A stretch of 64,000 nucleotides of DNA from Micromonospora saelicesensis. GTDB taxonomy: Bacteria; Actinomycetota; Actinomycetes; Mycobacteriales; Micromonosporaceae. Shown in pieces: positions 8,398-17,383 of this stretch. The translations under genes and the position numbers were made by a program. Where the stretch lies: the NCBI RefSeq assembly GCF_900091575.1, contig NZ_FMCR01000006.1, forward strand, positions 124,001 through 188,000. Direction: 5' to 3'. How positions within the stretch are numbered: the stretch's first letter is position 1; each line of letters opens with the position of its first letter. A model generated the notes under the pieces. It searched no databases. It worked only from the letters and a program-made list of their open reading frames with translations, and was not told where the DNA came from.

Positions 8398-10194
8398 TCA
8401 GCGCGGGGCTGGCGGACGCCGTGCGATGGCGCTGAGGAAGATGCTGCCGATCTCGCTCGGATCCTTGGTGACGAAGACATCGCCACCGGTCACCTTGGTG
8501 ATCGACTCCAGCTCTGCCTTGCTGACGCCCTCGCCGATACCGATCATGATGACCTGGACCGGCCGCTCCGGGTCGGCGATCTGCTTGAGCTTGCTGAGCA
8601 GCTGCTGCTGGTTGAGACCGTTGTCGTCCTCGTTCTTGCCGTCGGTGAACAGCACGATCGAGTTGACCCGGCCGGGCTGCCAGTTCTCCTGCACCGCCTG
8701 GTACGCGGCCAGCATGGTGTCGTAGAGGCCGGTGTCACCGCTGGAAGGCTTGACGGTGGCGAGCGCGCCCTCCAACTGGGCCCGCTGGCCGGAGAGCGGC
8801 CCGATGGGGACCAGCTCCCGGTAGTCCCGGTTGCCGACGAGCTTGGTGGAGAAGGTCCACAGGCCGATCGACCAGGAGTCGTCGAAGAGGCCGAGGCCGC
8901 GACGGGCCGCGTCGACGGTGACCTCCTCCCGGCTGCGGTTGTTGGCGCTGGGCACCGGGTCCTTCATCGAGCCGGAGACGTCGATGACGGCGAGCATCCG
9001 ACCGGACTGGGTGGCGATCGACCAGCTGGAGACGACCCGCTGGATGGCGGCCGGGTCGAGGCCACCCGCCGCGGTGCCGCCGTTCGCCGGTGCGGTGGGC
9101 GCGCCGCCGGACGGGCTCGGAGCACCCTGCGGCGCCTTGAAACCTTCGCCCCAGTTGCCGTCCGGCGCTCGCAGCGACTGCGCGGCGAGCCGGTTGCGGA
9201 AGGTCGGGCTGGTGAGCAGCTCGAACAGCACCTTGGCCGCCGACGCCTTGGTCGGCTCGATGCCCGGCAGCACCGCGTACGGGTAGTCCAGCGGCATCGG
9301 CGCCGGCTCCATGTAGAGCGCGGCGAGCGGCACCGGCGGCTTCTTGCTGTTGTACGCGATCACGTCTTCTTCGGACAGGGCCGCCGCGCCGAGACCGCTG
9401 GCGATGGACGTGGCGTCGTTGGCCGTGGGGAAGCGGGCCAGCAGGTCGTTACGGAGCGAGGAACGCCCTATGGCCAGTGCGCGGAGCGCGCCGACGGTGT
9501 TGCGTTGGGCGTCGCCACCGGCGCCGTTGGCGGCCGCGGTCAGCGAGAGCAGACCGGACAGGCCCGCCGCGTCGCGGGTCGGCTCGACGATCCCGGTCCG
9601 CAGCGGCGTGCCGGTGTTGATGACCTGCTTGAGCAGGTCGGTCCAGTTGAACTTCTTGTCCGGCCAGCCCAGCCGGGTGGCGATCGGCTCGGGCATCGCG
9701 ACGACGATCGGGCTGCGCGCGATGGAGGCGCCGTTGGTCGGAGCGAACGCGGTCGCGTCCTTCTTCAACCGCAGCAGCCAGGTCGAGGAGTCGGGCACCC
9801 AGACGTCCGGGCTGACGGCGGTGCCACTGGCCTGCCCCACGCCGGCCAGCACAGCGCCGTGCTTGGCCGCCACCACGGCCGCCACGTCGACCGGGTCGGA
9901 CGCGGACACGTCGACGCGGATGCAGGTCGGGCCCACCGCGGCGCCATCCTTGACCCACTGGGACGCGGCGGCGTCCACCGCTGGCGCGAGTTCGGAGGCG
10001 ACCGCTACGGCGAGTCGGATCTCTCCCGAGCAGCTGGGCTGGATCAACTCCTGATAGCCGAACCACGCGCCCGTCGTCACGACGAGCACCCCCGCCGTTG
10101 CGGCGGCGGCGGCTAGGTGGAGTTTCGAACGCATGCGATGGCGGCCTGCTGACACGGTGACCATCTTGCGTACTAGGTGCCGTCTCTGCCACAT
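8398..10194 (-). CDS. secreted or membrane-anchored solute-binding/VWA-domain protein
   Basis: A 598-residue protein with a signal-anchor at about 25-46 (HLAAAAATAGVLVVTTGAWF). Residues about 58-345 resemble a periplasmic-type binding protein (IRLAVAVASELAPAVDAAAS, and DVWVPDSSTWLLRL). A Gly/Pro-rich linker spans about 352-378. A von Willebrand A domain from about 398 carries the MIDAS motif DVSGS at 405-409. The binding-protein-like plus VWA order recurs in actinobacterial surface proteins of unknown role. The start at 10194 lacks a clear ribosome site; in-frame ATGs at 10164 and 10134 are alternatives, the last still giving a full signal segment. Confidence 0.85.
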   Translation of the reverse strand: MWQRRHLVRKMVTVSAGRHRMRSKLHLAAAAATAGVLVVTTGAWFGYQELIQPSCSGEIRLAVAVASELAPAVDAAASQWVKDGAAVGPTCIRVDVSASDPVDVAAVVAAKHGAVLAGVGQASGTAVSPDVWVPDSSTWLLRLKKDATAFAPTNGASIARSPIVVAMPEPIATRLGWPDKKFNWTDLLKQVINTGTPLRTGIVEPTRDAAGLSGLLSLTAAANGAGGDAQRNTVGALRALAIGRSSLRNDLLARFPTANDATSIASGLGAAALSEEDVIAYNSKKPPVPLAALYMEPAPMPLDYPYAVLPGIEPTKASAAKVLFELLTSPTFRNRLAAQSLRAPDGNWGEGFKAPQGAPSPSGGAPTAPANGGTAAGGLDPAAIQRVVSSWSIATQSGRMLAVIDVSGSMKDPVPSANNRSREEVTVDAARRGLGLFDDSWSIGLWTFSTKLVGNRDYRELVPIGPLSGQRAQLEGALATVKPSSGDTGLYDTMLAAYQAVQENWQPGRVNSIVLFTDGKNEDDNGLNQQQLLSKLKQIADPERPVQVIMIGIGEGVSKAELESITKVTGGDVFVTKDPSEIGSIFLSAIARRPPAPR

Positions 10195-10312
10195 CCGTTC
10201 GGACTAAAGTTACGGAGGAGAAACAGTTGACCACTTTTTTGCAACAGAGAGTGATGCGGCAGCCTCACGGCGTTGCCAAATCAGTGTCGCCCTCACGTCT
10301 CTAAGTCATCGT

Positions 10313-11350
10313 TCAGGGCAGTACGCACGTCGGACTCGGCACCGGCACCGGCTCGCCGACCGCCTCCGGGACGCCGGTGTCGGCGTCGCGACGGAACACC
10401 CGCACCATGTCCGCCCGCTCGTCGGCGACGTAGAGGTGCTCCCCGATGAGGGCGAAGTGCCGGGGCCACTCCCCGCCGGTGTCCACTTCGGCCACCAGCT
10501 CGGGCAGCTCCCCGGCCAGTGTGAAGACCGCCACGGTCCCCACCCCACGGTTGGCGACGTAGAGGAACCGGCCGTCCGGCGCGACAGTGACCTCCGACGG
10601 CTGGACGTGACCGGCGCGCTCGCTCGCCTCGACCCGCCCGCGCTGGTGCAACGCGCCGTCGTCGGTCAGCTCGTAGGCGATGACCGAGGCGTCCAGCTCA
10701 CCGACGAGGTAGCAACGCCGTCCGTCGGGGTGCCGGGCCAGGTGCCGGGGGCCGGTGCCGGGCTTCGTACGCATCCGGGGCGCACGCGGCACCAGTCGTC
10801 CGGTCGCCTCGTCCAGGTCGTACCGGTAGACCGAGTCGGTGCCGAGATCCACGCCGAAGATCGGCCCCTGGCCCACCCCGGGCGAGACCATGTGGGCGTG
10901 GGCGTGGTCCTGGCGCTCCGGGTCGGGGCCGTGCCCCTCGTGCACCACCAGGTCGGTGCGCTCGCCCGGCACGCCCTGCGGGTCGAGCGGGAAGACCGCG
11001 ATGCTGCCGCTGCCGTAGTTGGCCGCCAGCAGGTGACCCCCGCCGGGCAGCACCGCCAGGTGGCAGGGCTCGGCGCCGCCGGTCGACCGACTGCCGAGCG
11101 GGTCCAGCGCGCCGTCCGCCCCGACCTGCCAGGCGCTGATCTCGCCGTCCGTCAGCTCGTTGACCGCGTAGAGCACCGGCTGGGTGGGGTGCCGCGTCAG
11201 AAAGGAGGGGGACGGGGTGACCGCCACCGTGCCGAGCGGGGTCAGCGCCCCGGTCCGCGGGTCGCGGCGAGCGGCGACGATGCCGCTGCCCCGCCCGCCG
11301 CTCTGCGCGGTGTAACCCCCGATGTGGACGACCTCACCCTGACTGCTCAC
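10313..11350 (-). CDS. lactonase-family (YbhE-type) seven-bladed beta-propeller protein
   Basis: A 345-residue member of the family that includes bacterial 6-phosphogluconolactonase Pgl. Repeated blade motifs are seen: PSFLTRHPTQPVLYAVNE, CHLAVLPGGGHLLAANYGSG, PRHLARHPDGRRCYLVGE and PSEVTVAPDGRFLYVANRG. GGAGGAG stands six bases before the GTG at 11350, so this start is better than the TTG or ATG upstream. No signal peptide is visible. Known members hydrolyse 6-phosphogluconolactone or related lactones; substrate cannot be read from sequence. It appears monocistronic. Confidence 0.85.
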   Translation of the reverse strand: MSSQGEVVHIGGYTAQSGGRGSGIVAARRDPRTGALTPLGTVAVTPSPSFLTRHPTQPVLYAVNELTDGEISAWQVGADGALDPLGSRSTGGAEPCHLAVLPGGGHLLAANYGSGSIAVFPLDPQGVPGERTDLVVHEGHGPDPERQDHAHAHMVSPGVGQGPIFGVDLGTDSVYRYDLDEATGRLVPRAPRMRTKPGTGPRHLARHPDGRRCYLVGELDASVIAYELTDDGALHQRGRVEASERAGHVQPSEVTVAPDGRFLYVANRGVGTVAVFTLAGELPELVAEVDTGGEWPRHFALIGEHLYVADERADMVRVFRRDADTGVPEAVGEPVPVPSPTCVLP

Positions 11351-11437
11351 GCCCAACTCCTCCGCCGGCATCCTTCGTTGATCCAACCAGAGGCTGCCCG
11401 CGTTGCCCGCCCGTTAACCGGCTTTCCGGCCCGGATC

Positions 11438-12040
11438 TCAGGCCGCCGGCACCGGCTCGCCGCGCTGTCGCGCGACGTGCTCCACCAGAGAGATCAACAC
11501 CATCTTTCCGGACTGCCGGTCCCGGGCGTCGCAGAGCACCATCGGCACGTCCGGGTCCAGGTCGAGCGCTCGGCGTACGGTCTCCAGGTTGAACCGGCGG
11601 GAGTCGTCGAAACAGTTCACGCCCACCACGAACGGGATTCCCCGCTGCTCGAAGTAGTCGATGGAGGGGAAGCAGTCGGCCAACCGCCGGGTGTCGGCGA
11701 GCACCACCGCGCCGAGCGCGCCGAAGGCCAGCTCGTCCCAGAGGAACCAGAACCGGTCCTGGCCCGGCGTGCCGAACAGGTAGACCTGAAGGTCGTCGTT
11801 GATGGTGATTCGGCCGAAGTCCATCGCCACCGTGGTGGTGGACTTGCCCTCCACGCCGGAGATGTCGTCGGTGCCGATCCCGGCACCGGTGAGCACCTCC
11901 TCGGTCTGCAACGGACGGACCTCGCTCAGGGCGCTCACCAAGGTCGTCTTGCCAGCCCCGAAGCCTCCCGCGATGAGGATCTTCAGTGCCAGCGGGATGG
12001 TGGTGCTGGTGCCCACCTGGTCATAGCGCACGGAGTCCAC
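11438..12040 (-). CDS. cvnD: conservon small GTPase-like protein (CvnD type)
   Basis: A 200-residue GTP-binding protein, last gene of a cvnA-B-C-D operon. The Walker A/G1 loop is GGFGAGKTT at 25-33. Next come the G2/G3-like YLFGTPGQDRFWFLW and a G4-like VGVNCFDD. In conservons the four products form a membrane-proximal complex likened to eukaryotic GPCR signalling, with CvnD as the G-protein. Its start overlaps the end of cvnC by 20 bases, indicating translational coupling. Confidence 0.93.
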   Translation of the reverse strand: MDSVRYDQVGTSTTIPLALKILIAGGFGAGKTTLVSALSEVRPLQTEEVLTGAGIGTDDISGVEGKSTTTVAMDFGRITINDDLQVYLFGTPGQDRFWFLWDELAFGALGAVVLADTRRLADCFPSIDYFEQRGIPFVVGVNCFDDSRRFNLETVRRALDLDPDVPMVLCDARDRQSGKMVLISLVEHVARQRGEPVPAA

Positions 12041-12419
12041 TGACCACCGCCTTGAGGATGTCGTCGTCGGGAAGGATGCCGGCGGCCGGCGGCTCGTGCA
12101 CCGCTACCAGGCCCTCGGCGAGGAGATCACCGAGCAGTACCCGGACCACGCCGACCGCGAGGTCCAGCTCGGCTGCCAGTTCGGCCACCGACACCGGCCG
12201 GTGGGCCAACGTGACCAGCCGTCGATGCTCCGGCAGCAGATGGGAATGGCTTGTCGTATCGACGTCCGAACCGGCCAACACGAACGCGACCAGGTTGAAA
12301 TCGTCGACGGCGGAGCGTACCCGGCCTCCGGTGAGCGTGTACGGGCGCATCACCGGGCCGGCTTCACCGTCCAGCCACTCGTGCTGCGGCCCGGGCGGCT
12401 CAGTCCGCATCTCCGGCAC
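12021..12419 (-). CDS. cvnC: DUF742 protein of the conservon (CvnC type)
   Basis: A 132-residue DUF742 protein with the family signature MRPYTLTGGRVR and a predicted winged helix-turn-helix near HRRLVTLAHRPVSVAELAAE. It overlaps cvnB by 20 bases at its 5' end and cvnD by 20 at its 3' end. CvnC is one of the two small cytoplasmic proteins linking the histidine-kinase-like CvnA to the GTPase CvnD. Function beyond complex membership is not established. Confidence 0.93.
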   Translation of the reverse strand: MPEMRTEPPGPQHEWLDGEAGPVMRPYTLTGGRVRSAVDDFNLVAFVLAGSDVDTTSHSHLLPEHRRLVTLAHRPVSVAELAAELDLAVGVVRVLLGDLLAEGLVAVHEPPAAGILPDDDILKAVVSGLRAL

Positions 12420-12822
12420 CCGCTGCCGATCGGGCCGGCGCGGCCAGGCTCTCCCCCACCCGGATCACCAGCATCGCCATCTCGTACGCGACCAGCCCGA
12501 TGTCCGCGTCGGCGTCACTCACCACGGCCAGGCAGGCACCCTGCCCGGCGGCGGTGACGAAGAGGTACGCCGCCTCCATCTCCACCACGGTCTGCCGGAC
12601 CGGGCCGCCGTCCACGTGCCGGCTGGCGCCTCGGGCGAGGCTGGAGAAGCCGGCGGCCAGCGCACAGAGATGCTCGGCGTCGGAGCGCTCCAGCTCGGCC
12701 GAGTAGCCGAGCAGCAGGCCGTCGGCGGAGAGCACCACCGCCTCGCGGGCGGCCGGTACCCGTTGCACCAGTTCGTCGAGCAGCCAGTCCAGGCCGGCGC
12801 TCTGCTTCGTCGAATGCCGCAC
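12400..12822 (-). CDS. cvnB: roadblock/LC7-domain protein of the conservon (CvnB type)
   Basis: A 140-residue roadblock/LC7 protein (LDWLLDELVQRVPAAREAVVL, LLGYSAELERSDAEHL), the GTPase-regulator fold in conservons. The GTG start at 12820-12822 shares one base with the cvnA stop codon (TAGTG), so translation is coupled to cvnA. It is the second gene of the operon. Confidence 0.93.
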   Translation of the reverse strand: MRHSTKQSAGLDWLLDELVQRVPAAREAVVLSADGLLLGYSAELERSDAEHLCALAAGFSSLARGASRHVDGGPVRQTVVEMEAAYLFVTAAGQGACLAVVSDADADIGLVAYEMAMLVIRVGESLAAPARSAAGAGDAD

Positions 12823-15242
12823 TAGGCGTCCCTCTCAGTCACGGTCGGGGGTTCGGGGGTCGTCGGCGGGTCGGTGGGCGCCGCCTGGACCGCCGGGCCT
12901 GTTGGCGCCGTCGGGCCTGTCGGCGCCGTCGGGCCGGTTGGCGCCGTCGGGCCGGTTGGCGCCGTCGGGGTGATTGCGGTGGCGCGTCCGCGCGCCGTGC
13001 CGGCCTGGAGCGCCGCCATCACCTGGCGGACCTCCTCCGGCGAGCGGGGCGAGGGTGTGTCGGTGACGGTCGATCGAGGCTGGGCGGTGGGGGTACGACG
13101 GCGCACCCGGCGGGGCAGGCCATCCAGCTCATCGTCCGGCTCGTCGGAGGTCGCCGACCCCTCGTCGCGCCCATTGGCGGGCGGGATGGCCGAGGTCGGC
13201 GCTCCGGTGGGTGGGGCGGGCGGGGCTGTGCTGGCGGACGGGGCCGTCGGCGGGCGGGTCCGGGGGCGGGTCACGGCACCCCGGCGCGCCGTCCGAGCCA
13301 GCCGCCGGCTCGGGTCGGCCGACGCGGTACCGAGCGTGGCGGGGTCGGGGCCGGCCGGCGGCTCGGTGGTGACCAGGTCGCCGGGGATCAGCACCACGGC
13401 CGTCACGCCACCCTTCCCGGATGGGCGCAACCGCACCCGTACGCCGTGCCGGGCAGCCAGCCGGGCCACCACGAACAGGCCGAGTCGGGCGCTCTGCGCC
13501 GGGTCGAACTCGGGCGAGCTGGCCAGTCGGATGTTGGCGCTCTCCAGGGCCGCCTCGGACATGCCCAGCCCCTGATCGGTGATCTCCAGGGCGTACCCGT
13601 TGGCCACCTGCGCCCCGGTGACGGTGACCCGGGTGTCCGGCGGGGAGAAGGCGGTGGCGTTCTCGACCAGCTCGGCGAGCAGGTGGATGATGTCGCCGAC
13701 CGACCGCCCCAGCACGCCGGCCGGGTGCACGGCCTTGACGTCCACCCGTTCGTACGCCTCGACCTCGGAGATCGCGCCGCGGATCAGGTCGACCATCGCG
13801 ACCGGGTTCCGCCAACCCCGGCCCGGCGCGGAGCCGGCGAGGATGACCAGATCCTCGGCGTGCCGGCGCAGCCGGGTGGCCAGGTGGTCGACCTGGAACA
13901 GCTCGGCCAGCTCGTCCGGGTCCTCGCTGCGCCGCTCCATCCGGTCCAGCAGGTGCAGCTGACGGTGCACCAGGCTCTGGCTCCGTCGGGCGATATTCAG
14001 GAAGACCTCGTTGAGCCCGCGACGCAGGGTGACCTCGTCCACCGCGGCCTGGACGGCGGTGCGCTGCACCTCGGTGAAGGCGCGCCCGACCTCGCCGATC
14101 TCGTCGTGGCCGTACTCCAGCGGTGGCGCCTCCCGGGCGACGTCGACCTGCTCGCCACGGCGCAGCCGGGCCACCACGTCGGGCAGCCGGTGCTCGGCCA
14201 GCTCCAGCGCGGCGGTGCGGACGCCGCTGAGCCGACGGACCAGGGTGCGGCCGACCCGCAACGCCACCAGCACCGAGACGACCACTGCGACGAGCCCGAG
14301 TACGCCGGCGGCGGCCAGCCGCACCAGGATGCGGACCGCCATGGGCACCGAACGGTCGGTGAGAGCGTCGGCCTCGGACAGTTCGAAGTCCCGCAACTGC
14401 TGCTGCACCGCGTCCTGGCTGGCCTGCCAGGACGCCGCGTCGACCGTCGGTCGGCCGGACCGGTTGGGTACGACCAGCGCGTCCTGCATGCTGCGCAGCC
14501 GGGTGAACGCCTCGCTCTCGGTCAACCGTTGGTACGCGACCCGGCTGCTCTCGGGCAGGTCGGCCACGGCGCTCTCGGTGAGCCACCGTTGGTTGCCGAT
14601 GGCCTGTACGAGCTGGGTGTGCTCCCCCTCGGCGAACCGTCCGGCGGTCAGCGCGCCGGCCAGCAGCGCGTCGCTCTGGCCGAGCAGTTCCCGGGAGCGA
14701 CCCAGCGCGGTGAGCGCCAGGGCCTGCCGGTTGATGTCCGGGTCGGTCAGGGTCGCCATACCGGCGAACGCCTGGAAGGCCGCGGAGACCATGCCGCTGT
14801 ACAGGCCGATCGCGCCGGCCCGGTCCACCTTGCGCTCGTCGATGAACTTCCGCCCGTTGGGCAGCGCCGACAGGGCGGTGACCAACTGGTCGACCCGGGT
14901 TTCCAGCAGGTCGTCCGCGGCGTCGCGCAGCGGTTCCCCGTCCACCCGGCGGCGCAGCTCGGCGACCGCCCGATCGGTGCGTCCGCGCTGCTCGGCGAGT
15001 GCGGGCAGCTCGGTATTGCCGGCGAGCTGCACCACCGAGAGTCGGCGTTCCCGTTGCAGCTCGGTGACCACGGTCTCGCCGGGGCGACCCAGGTCGTACA
15101 ACAGGGTGCGGGCGGAGAGCAGGTTCAGGGCGGGACCGAAGGTCAGCGTGGTCGCGAAGATCCACAGCGCCAGGAGCGCGGTCACCGGCGCGACGACCAA
15201 CGCGGTCAGCTTCGAGCGGATCGGCCAGTCGCGGGTTTTCAT
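12822..15242 (-). CDS. cvnA: nitrate/nitrite-sensor-type histidine kinase-like protein (CvnA type)
   Basis: An 806-residue membrane protein, first gene of the conservon. Span 1 is at about 13-35. An extracytoplasmic NIT-type helical sensor of about 270 residues follows, including VVTELQRERRLSVVQLAG. Span 2 (LAAAGVLGLVAVVVSVLVAL) leads into a HAMP region. An ATPase domain has the N-box LVENATAFSPPDTRV and a later ITDQGLGMSEAAL. The last about 200 residues are Pro/Thr/Ala-rich and disordered, ending in hexapeptide repeats. ATG 15242 is preceded by GAGGT; in-frame sequence upstream is Pro/Arg-rich and non-coding in appearance. Whether it autophosphorylates is unknown. Confidence 0.92.
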   Translation of the reverse strand: MKTRDWPIRSKLTALVVAPVTALLALWIFATTLTFGPALNLLSARTLLYDLGRPGETVVTELQRERRLSVVQLAGNTELPALAEQRGRTDRAVAELRRRVDGEPLRDAADDLLETRVDQLVTALSALPNGRKFIDERKVDRAGAIGLYSGMVSAAFQAFAGMATLTDPDINRQALALTALGRSRELLGQSDALLAGALTAGRFAEGEHTQLVQAIGNQRWLTESAVADLPESSRVAYQRLTESEAFTRLRSMQDALVVPNRSGRPTVDAASWQASQDAVQQQLRDFELSEADALTDRSVPMAVRILVRLAAAGVLGLVAVVVSVLVALRVGRTLVRRLSGVRTAALELAEHRLPDVVARLRRGEQVDVAREAPPLEYGHDEIGEVGRAFTEVQRTAVQAAVDEVTLRRGLNEVFLNIARRSQSLVHRQLHLLDRMERRSEDPDELAELFQVDHLATRLRRHAEDLVILAGSAPGRGWRNPVAMVDLIRGAISEVEAYERVDVKAVHPAGVLGRSVGDIIHLLAELVENATAFSPPDTRVTVTGAQVANGYALEITDQGLGMSEAALESANIRLASSPEFDPAQSARLGLFVVARLAARHGVRVRLRPSGKGGVTAVVLIPGDLVTTEPPAGPDPATLGTASADPSRRLARTARRGAVTRPRTRPPTAPSASTAPPAPPTGAPTSAIPPANGRDEGSATSDEPDDELDGLPRRVRRRTPTAQPRSTVTDTPSPRSPEEVRQVMAALQAGTARGRATAITPTAPTGPTAPTGPTAPTGPTAPTGPAVQAAPTDPPTTPEPPTVTERDA
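12901..12972. repeat. 18-bp tandem repeat in the cvnA tail, four copies
   Basis: Four consecutive 18-base units (type GTTGGCGCCGTCGGGCCG) encode repeats of the hexapeptide TGPTAP in the C-terminal tail. The unit length is a multiple of three, so copy-number change would keep frame. Confidence 0.85.
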
Positions 15243-15541
15243 CAGACCTCGCCCGTACAGGGTGGCAGGAGGGGTGCCGGCACCGCCGGGCACCGCGCCT
15301 GCCGGCTGCGCGCCCGGCCGCGTCGCCGGGCACCGGCGCGGGCGCCTTGGGCAGGATACGTAATCGGAGGCTGTTTCACTACCGCCCGTGTCTTCACCGT
15401 GTCTTCCCCGCCCCAAGCGCCTCTTCTGGCATGAATCAGGTCTTGGCCGGTGAGTAGTTGGGCCCCTCGTCAGGAAAGTGCCTCGGATCGGGATTGGCGA
15501 TCACTGCGCGGAGGGAATACCAGATGACGAAGGAGGAGCCC

Positions 15542-16135
15542 ATGTCGCCCACGCAGATAGTCGTCATCGTGCTCGTCGTGCTGGTGATCGCCGCGGTGCT
15601 GGCCGTTGCCGCCCGCTCGCTCAACAACCGCCGGGCCCTGCGCAACCGGTTCGGACCGGAGTACGACCGGGTGGTGGCGGAACAGGACAGCCGGTCCGCC
15701 GCGGAGCGCGAACTGCGCGACCGGGAACGCCGGCATGCCGAGCTCACGCTCACCCCACTCACCCCGGAGTCCCGGGCCCGGTACGCCGCCGCCTGGGAGG
15801 AACTCCAGGTCCGCTTCATCGACTCCCCCGGCGAGACCGTGGGCGACGCAGACGAACTGGTCACCCGGCTCATCGAGGAGCAGGGCTACCCGACCGGTGA
15901 CTTCTCCGACCAGATCGCCCACCTCTCCGTCGAGCACGCCCGCACGCTGACCAACTACCGGGACGCGCACGAGATCCACCTGCGCAACTCCCGGGGCGAG
16001 GCCAGCACCGAGGAGCTGCGGCAGGCGGTCGTGCACTACCGCGCACTCTTCGCCGACCTGCTGGGCGAGGAGCCGGTCGGCCAACGCACGCCCGAACAGC
16101 GCCACCACCCGGACCACGACGCCACGAGCCGCTGA
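15542..16135 (+). CDS. membrane-anchored protein with a helical domain shared with the next gene
   Basis: A 197-residue protein of unknown function. A single N-terminal span, IVVIVLVVLVIAAVLAVAA, is followed by a basic stretch. A helical segment (RDRERRHAELTLTPLTPESR) then leads to a domain of about 95 residues starting RYAAAWEELQVRFIDSPGE. The domain ends VVHYRALFADLLGE. The next gene has a clearly similar domain (FRDRWRDVQLRFVDDP to VRNYRDFLDRVLG). ATG 15542 has AAGGAGGAG a few bases upstream; ATG 15524, behind GGAGGG, is an alternative. The two genes are 11 bases apart and co-transcribed. Divergent from cvnA. Confidence 0.75.
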   Translation: MSPTQIVVIVLVVLVIAAVLAVAARSLNNRRALRNRFGPEYDRVVAEQDSRSAAERELRDRERRHAELTLTPLTPESRARYAAAWEELQVRFIDSPGETVGDADELVTRLIEEQGYPTGDFSDQIAHLSVEHARTLTNYRDAHEIHLRNSRGEASTEELRQAVVHYRALFADLLGEEPVGQRTPEQRHHPDHDATSR

Positions 16136-16146
16136 GGAGGCCACCG

Positions 16147-17190
16147 ATGCGCCAGGAAGAGCAGCAGGTGAGCAACGACCACCCGGAGGCCGTCCGGTCC
16201 GAGCCCGTGCCGGTACCCCCGGCCGGCGACCGGTCCGGCCGCTCCGACGTTCCGGAGGACGCCCTCGACGACCGGGGCACCTTCGACGACCGGGCCGCCG
16301 TCCATGAGCGGGCCGACGACACCGACCGGGACGCCGCGTACGACCCGGCCGACGACGAGCTGACCGACGACTCCGACCCGCGCCACCGGCGCGACGACCG
16401 GTCCACCGACGAGGGCGGTTTCCACGAGCCGGGGCCGCTGCCGACGACATTCGGCGCCACCACGGTGGCCGACGCGGTGGCCGCCTCCGCGCTGGCCAGC
16501 CCGCACCCACAGGATCAGCCGGACCCGAGGGCCGAGCGGACCGCCCAGCCGGGCGACGGCGCCGAGGACGGTGAGCGGGAGGGTCTGCGCGCCGACCCCA
16601 CCGCGGAGCTGCACCGCCGCGACGCGTACGTCGACGACAGCGCGGACGTCGACGACCCCGCCGACCTGGACGACCGAGCCGACGCGGACACCTCCGCGCG
16701 GACCGTCGTCCCGCCGGGGAGCACGGACGGCGACCCGGAGCGGCGCGGCGATCTGACCGGCGACCGGGACGCCGCCGCAGCGGGCGCGGCCGGCTACGGC
16801 AGCGCGACACCGGAGATGGTCGACCCGGATGCGGACGGCGAACCGGTCCCCGGCGACGACACCAGCCCCACGCTGGAGTCCGCCGGAACATCCCGACCCG
16901 CCGGGTCGACGGTCGCCGCCGAGCCGGCCACGCTCCTCGACACGGACACCGCGCAGGGCTTCCGGGACCGCTGGCGGGACGTGCAGCTGCGTTTCGTCGA
17001 CGACCCGCAGGCGGCTGCCGGCGAGGCGCAGTCGCTGGTGGAGGAGGCCATCCAGGCCCTCTCCTCGGCGCTGGCCGCTCAGAAGAACACGCTGGGCGGG
17101 TGGCAGGACGCCGGCTCGGCCGACACCGAGCAACTGCGGATGGCGGTCCGCAACTACCGGGACTTCCTGGACCGCGTCCTCGGTCGCTGA
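16147..17190 (+). CDS. acidic disordered protein with the same C-terminal helical domain
   Basis: A 347-residue soluble protein. Residues 1 to about 265 are rich in Asp, Arg, Pro and Ala (for example DDRGTFDDRAAVHERADDTD) with no recognisable fold. Residues about 270-345 carry the domain RDRWRDVQLRFVDDPQAAAG to AVRNYRDFLDRVLGR, a paralogue of that in the upstream membrane-anchored protein. It lies 11 bases downstream of that gene and 17 bases before a strong terminator, so the two form a bicistron. A plausible reading is a membrane/soluble pair meeting through the shared domain. No function is assigned. Confidence 0.75.
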   Translation: MRQEEQQVSNDHPEAVRSEPVPVPPAGDRSGRSDVPEDALDDRGTFDDRAAVHERADDTDRDAAYDPADDELTDDSDPRHRRDDRSTDEGGFHEPGPLPTTFGATTVADAVAASALASPHPQDQPDPRAERTAQPGDGAEDGEREGLRADPTAELHRRDAYVDDSADVDDPADLDDRADADTSARTVVPPGSTDGDPERRGDLTGDRDAAAAGAAGYGSATPEMVDPDADGEPVPGDDTSPTLESAGTSRPAGSTVAAEPATLLDTDTAQGFRDRWRDVQLRFVDDPQAAAGEAQSLVEEAIQALSSALAAQKNTLGGWQDAGSADTEQLRMAVRNYRDFLDRVLGR

Positions 17191-17207
17191 GTCACCCGAC
17201 CAACACT

Positions 17208-17236
17208 GGCGCCCCGGCCGAAACGGCCGGGGCGCC
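17208..17236 (+). terminator. strong GC hairpin terminator of the two-gene operon
   Basis: Perfect 13-bp arms GGCGCCCCGGCCG and CGGCCGGGGCGCC around an AAA loop, 17 bases after the stop at 17190, followed by a weakly T-rich GTCTTGCGT. Confidence 0.8.
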
Positions 17237-17383
17237 GTCTTGCGTGCCGATCGTCGCGGAGCCCCCCAGACCGCCCGAAGGGCCCGAACACGGCGGTCCC
17301 GACCTCCAGGAGTGAAACCGCTCGGACGGGGTAATAGGGCGCGCGCACCAACCAGCGCGGACGTCGGGACGAGGGGTGGCGGG

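Noticed and set aside
7036..10116. 1026-codon open frame on the plus strand
   Set aside because: It is antisense to the sugar transferase and VWA genes, crosses their terminator, and has Arg/Gly/His-rich composition without domains.
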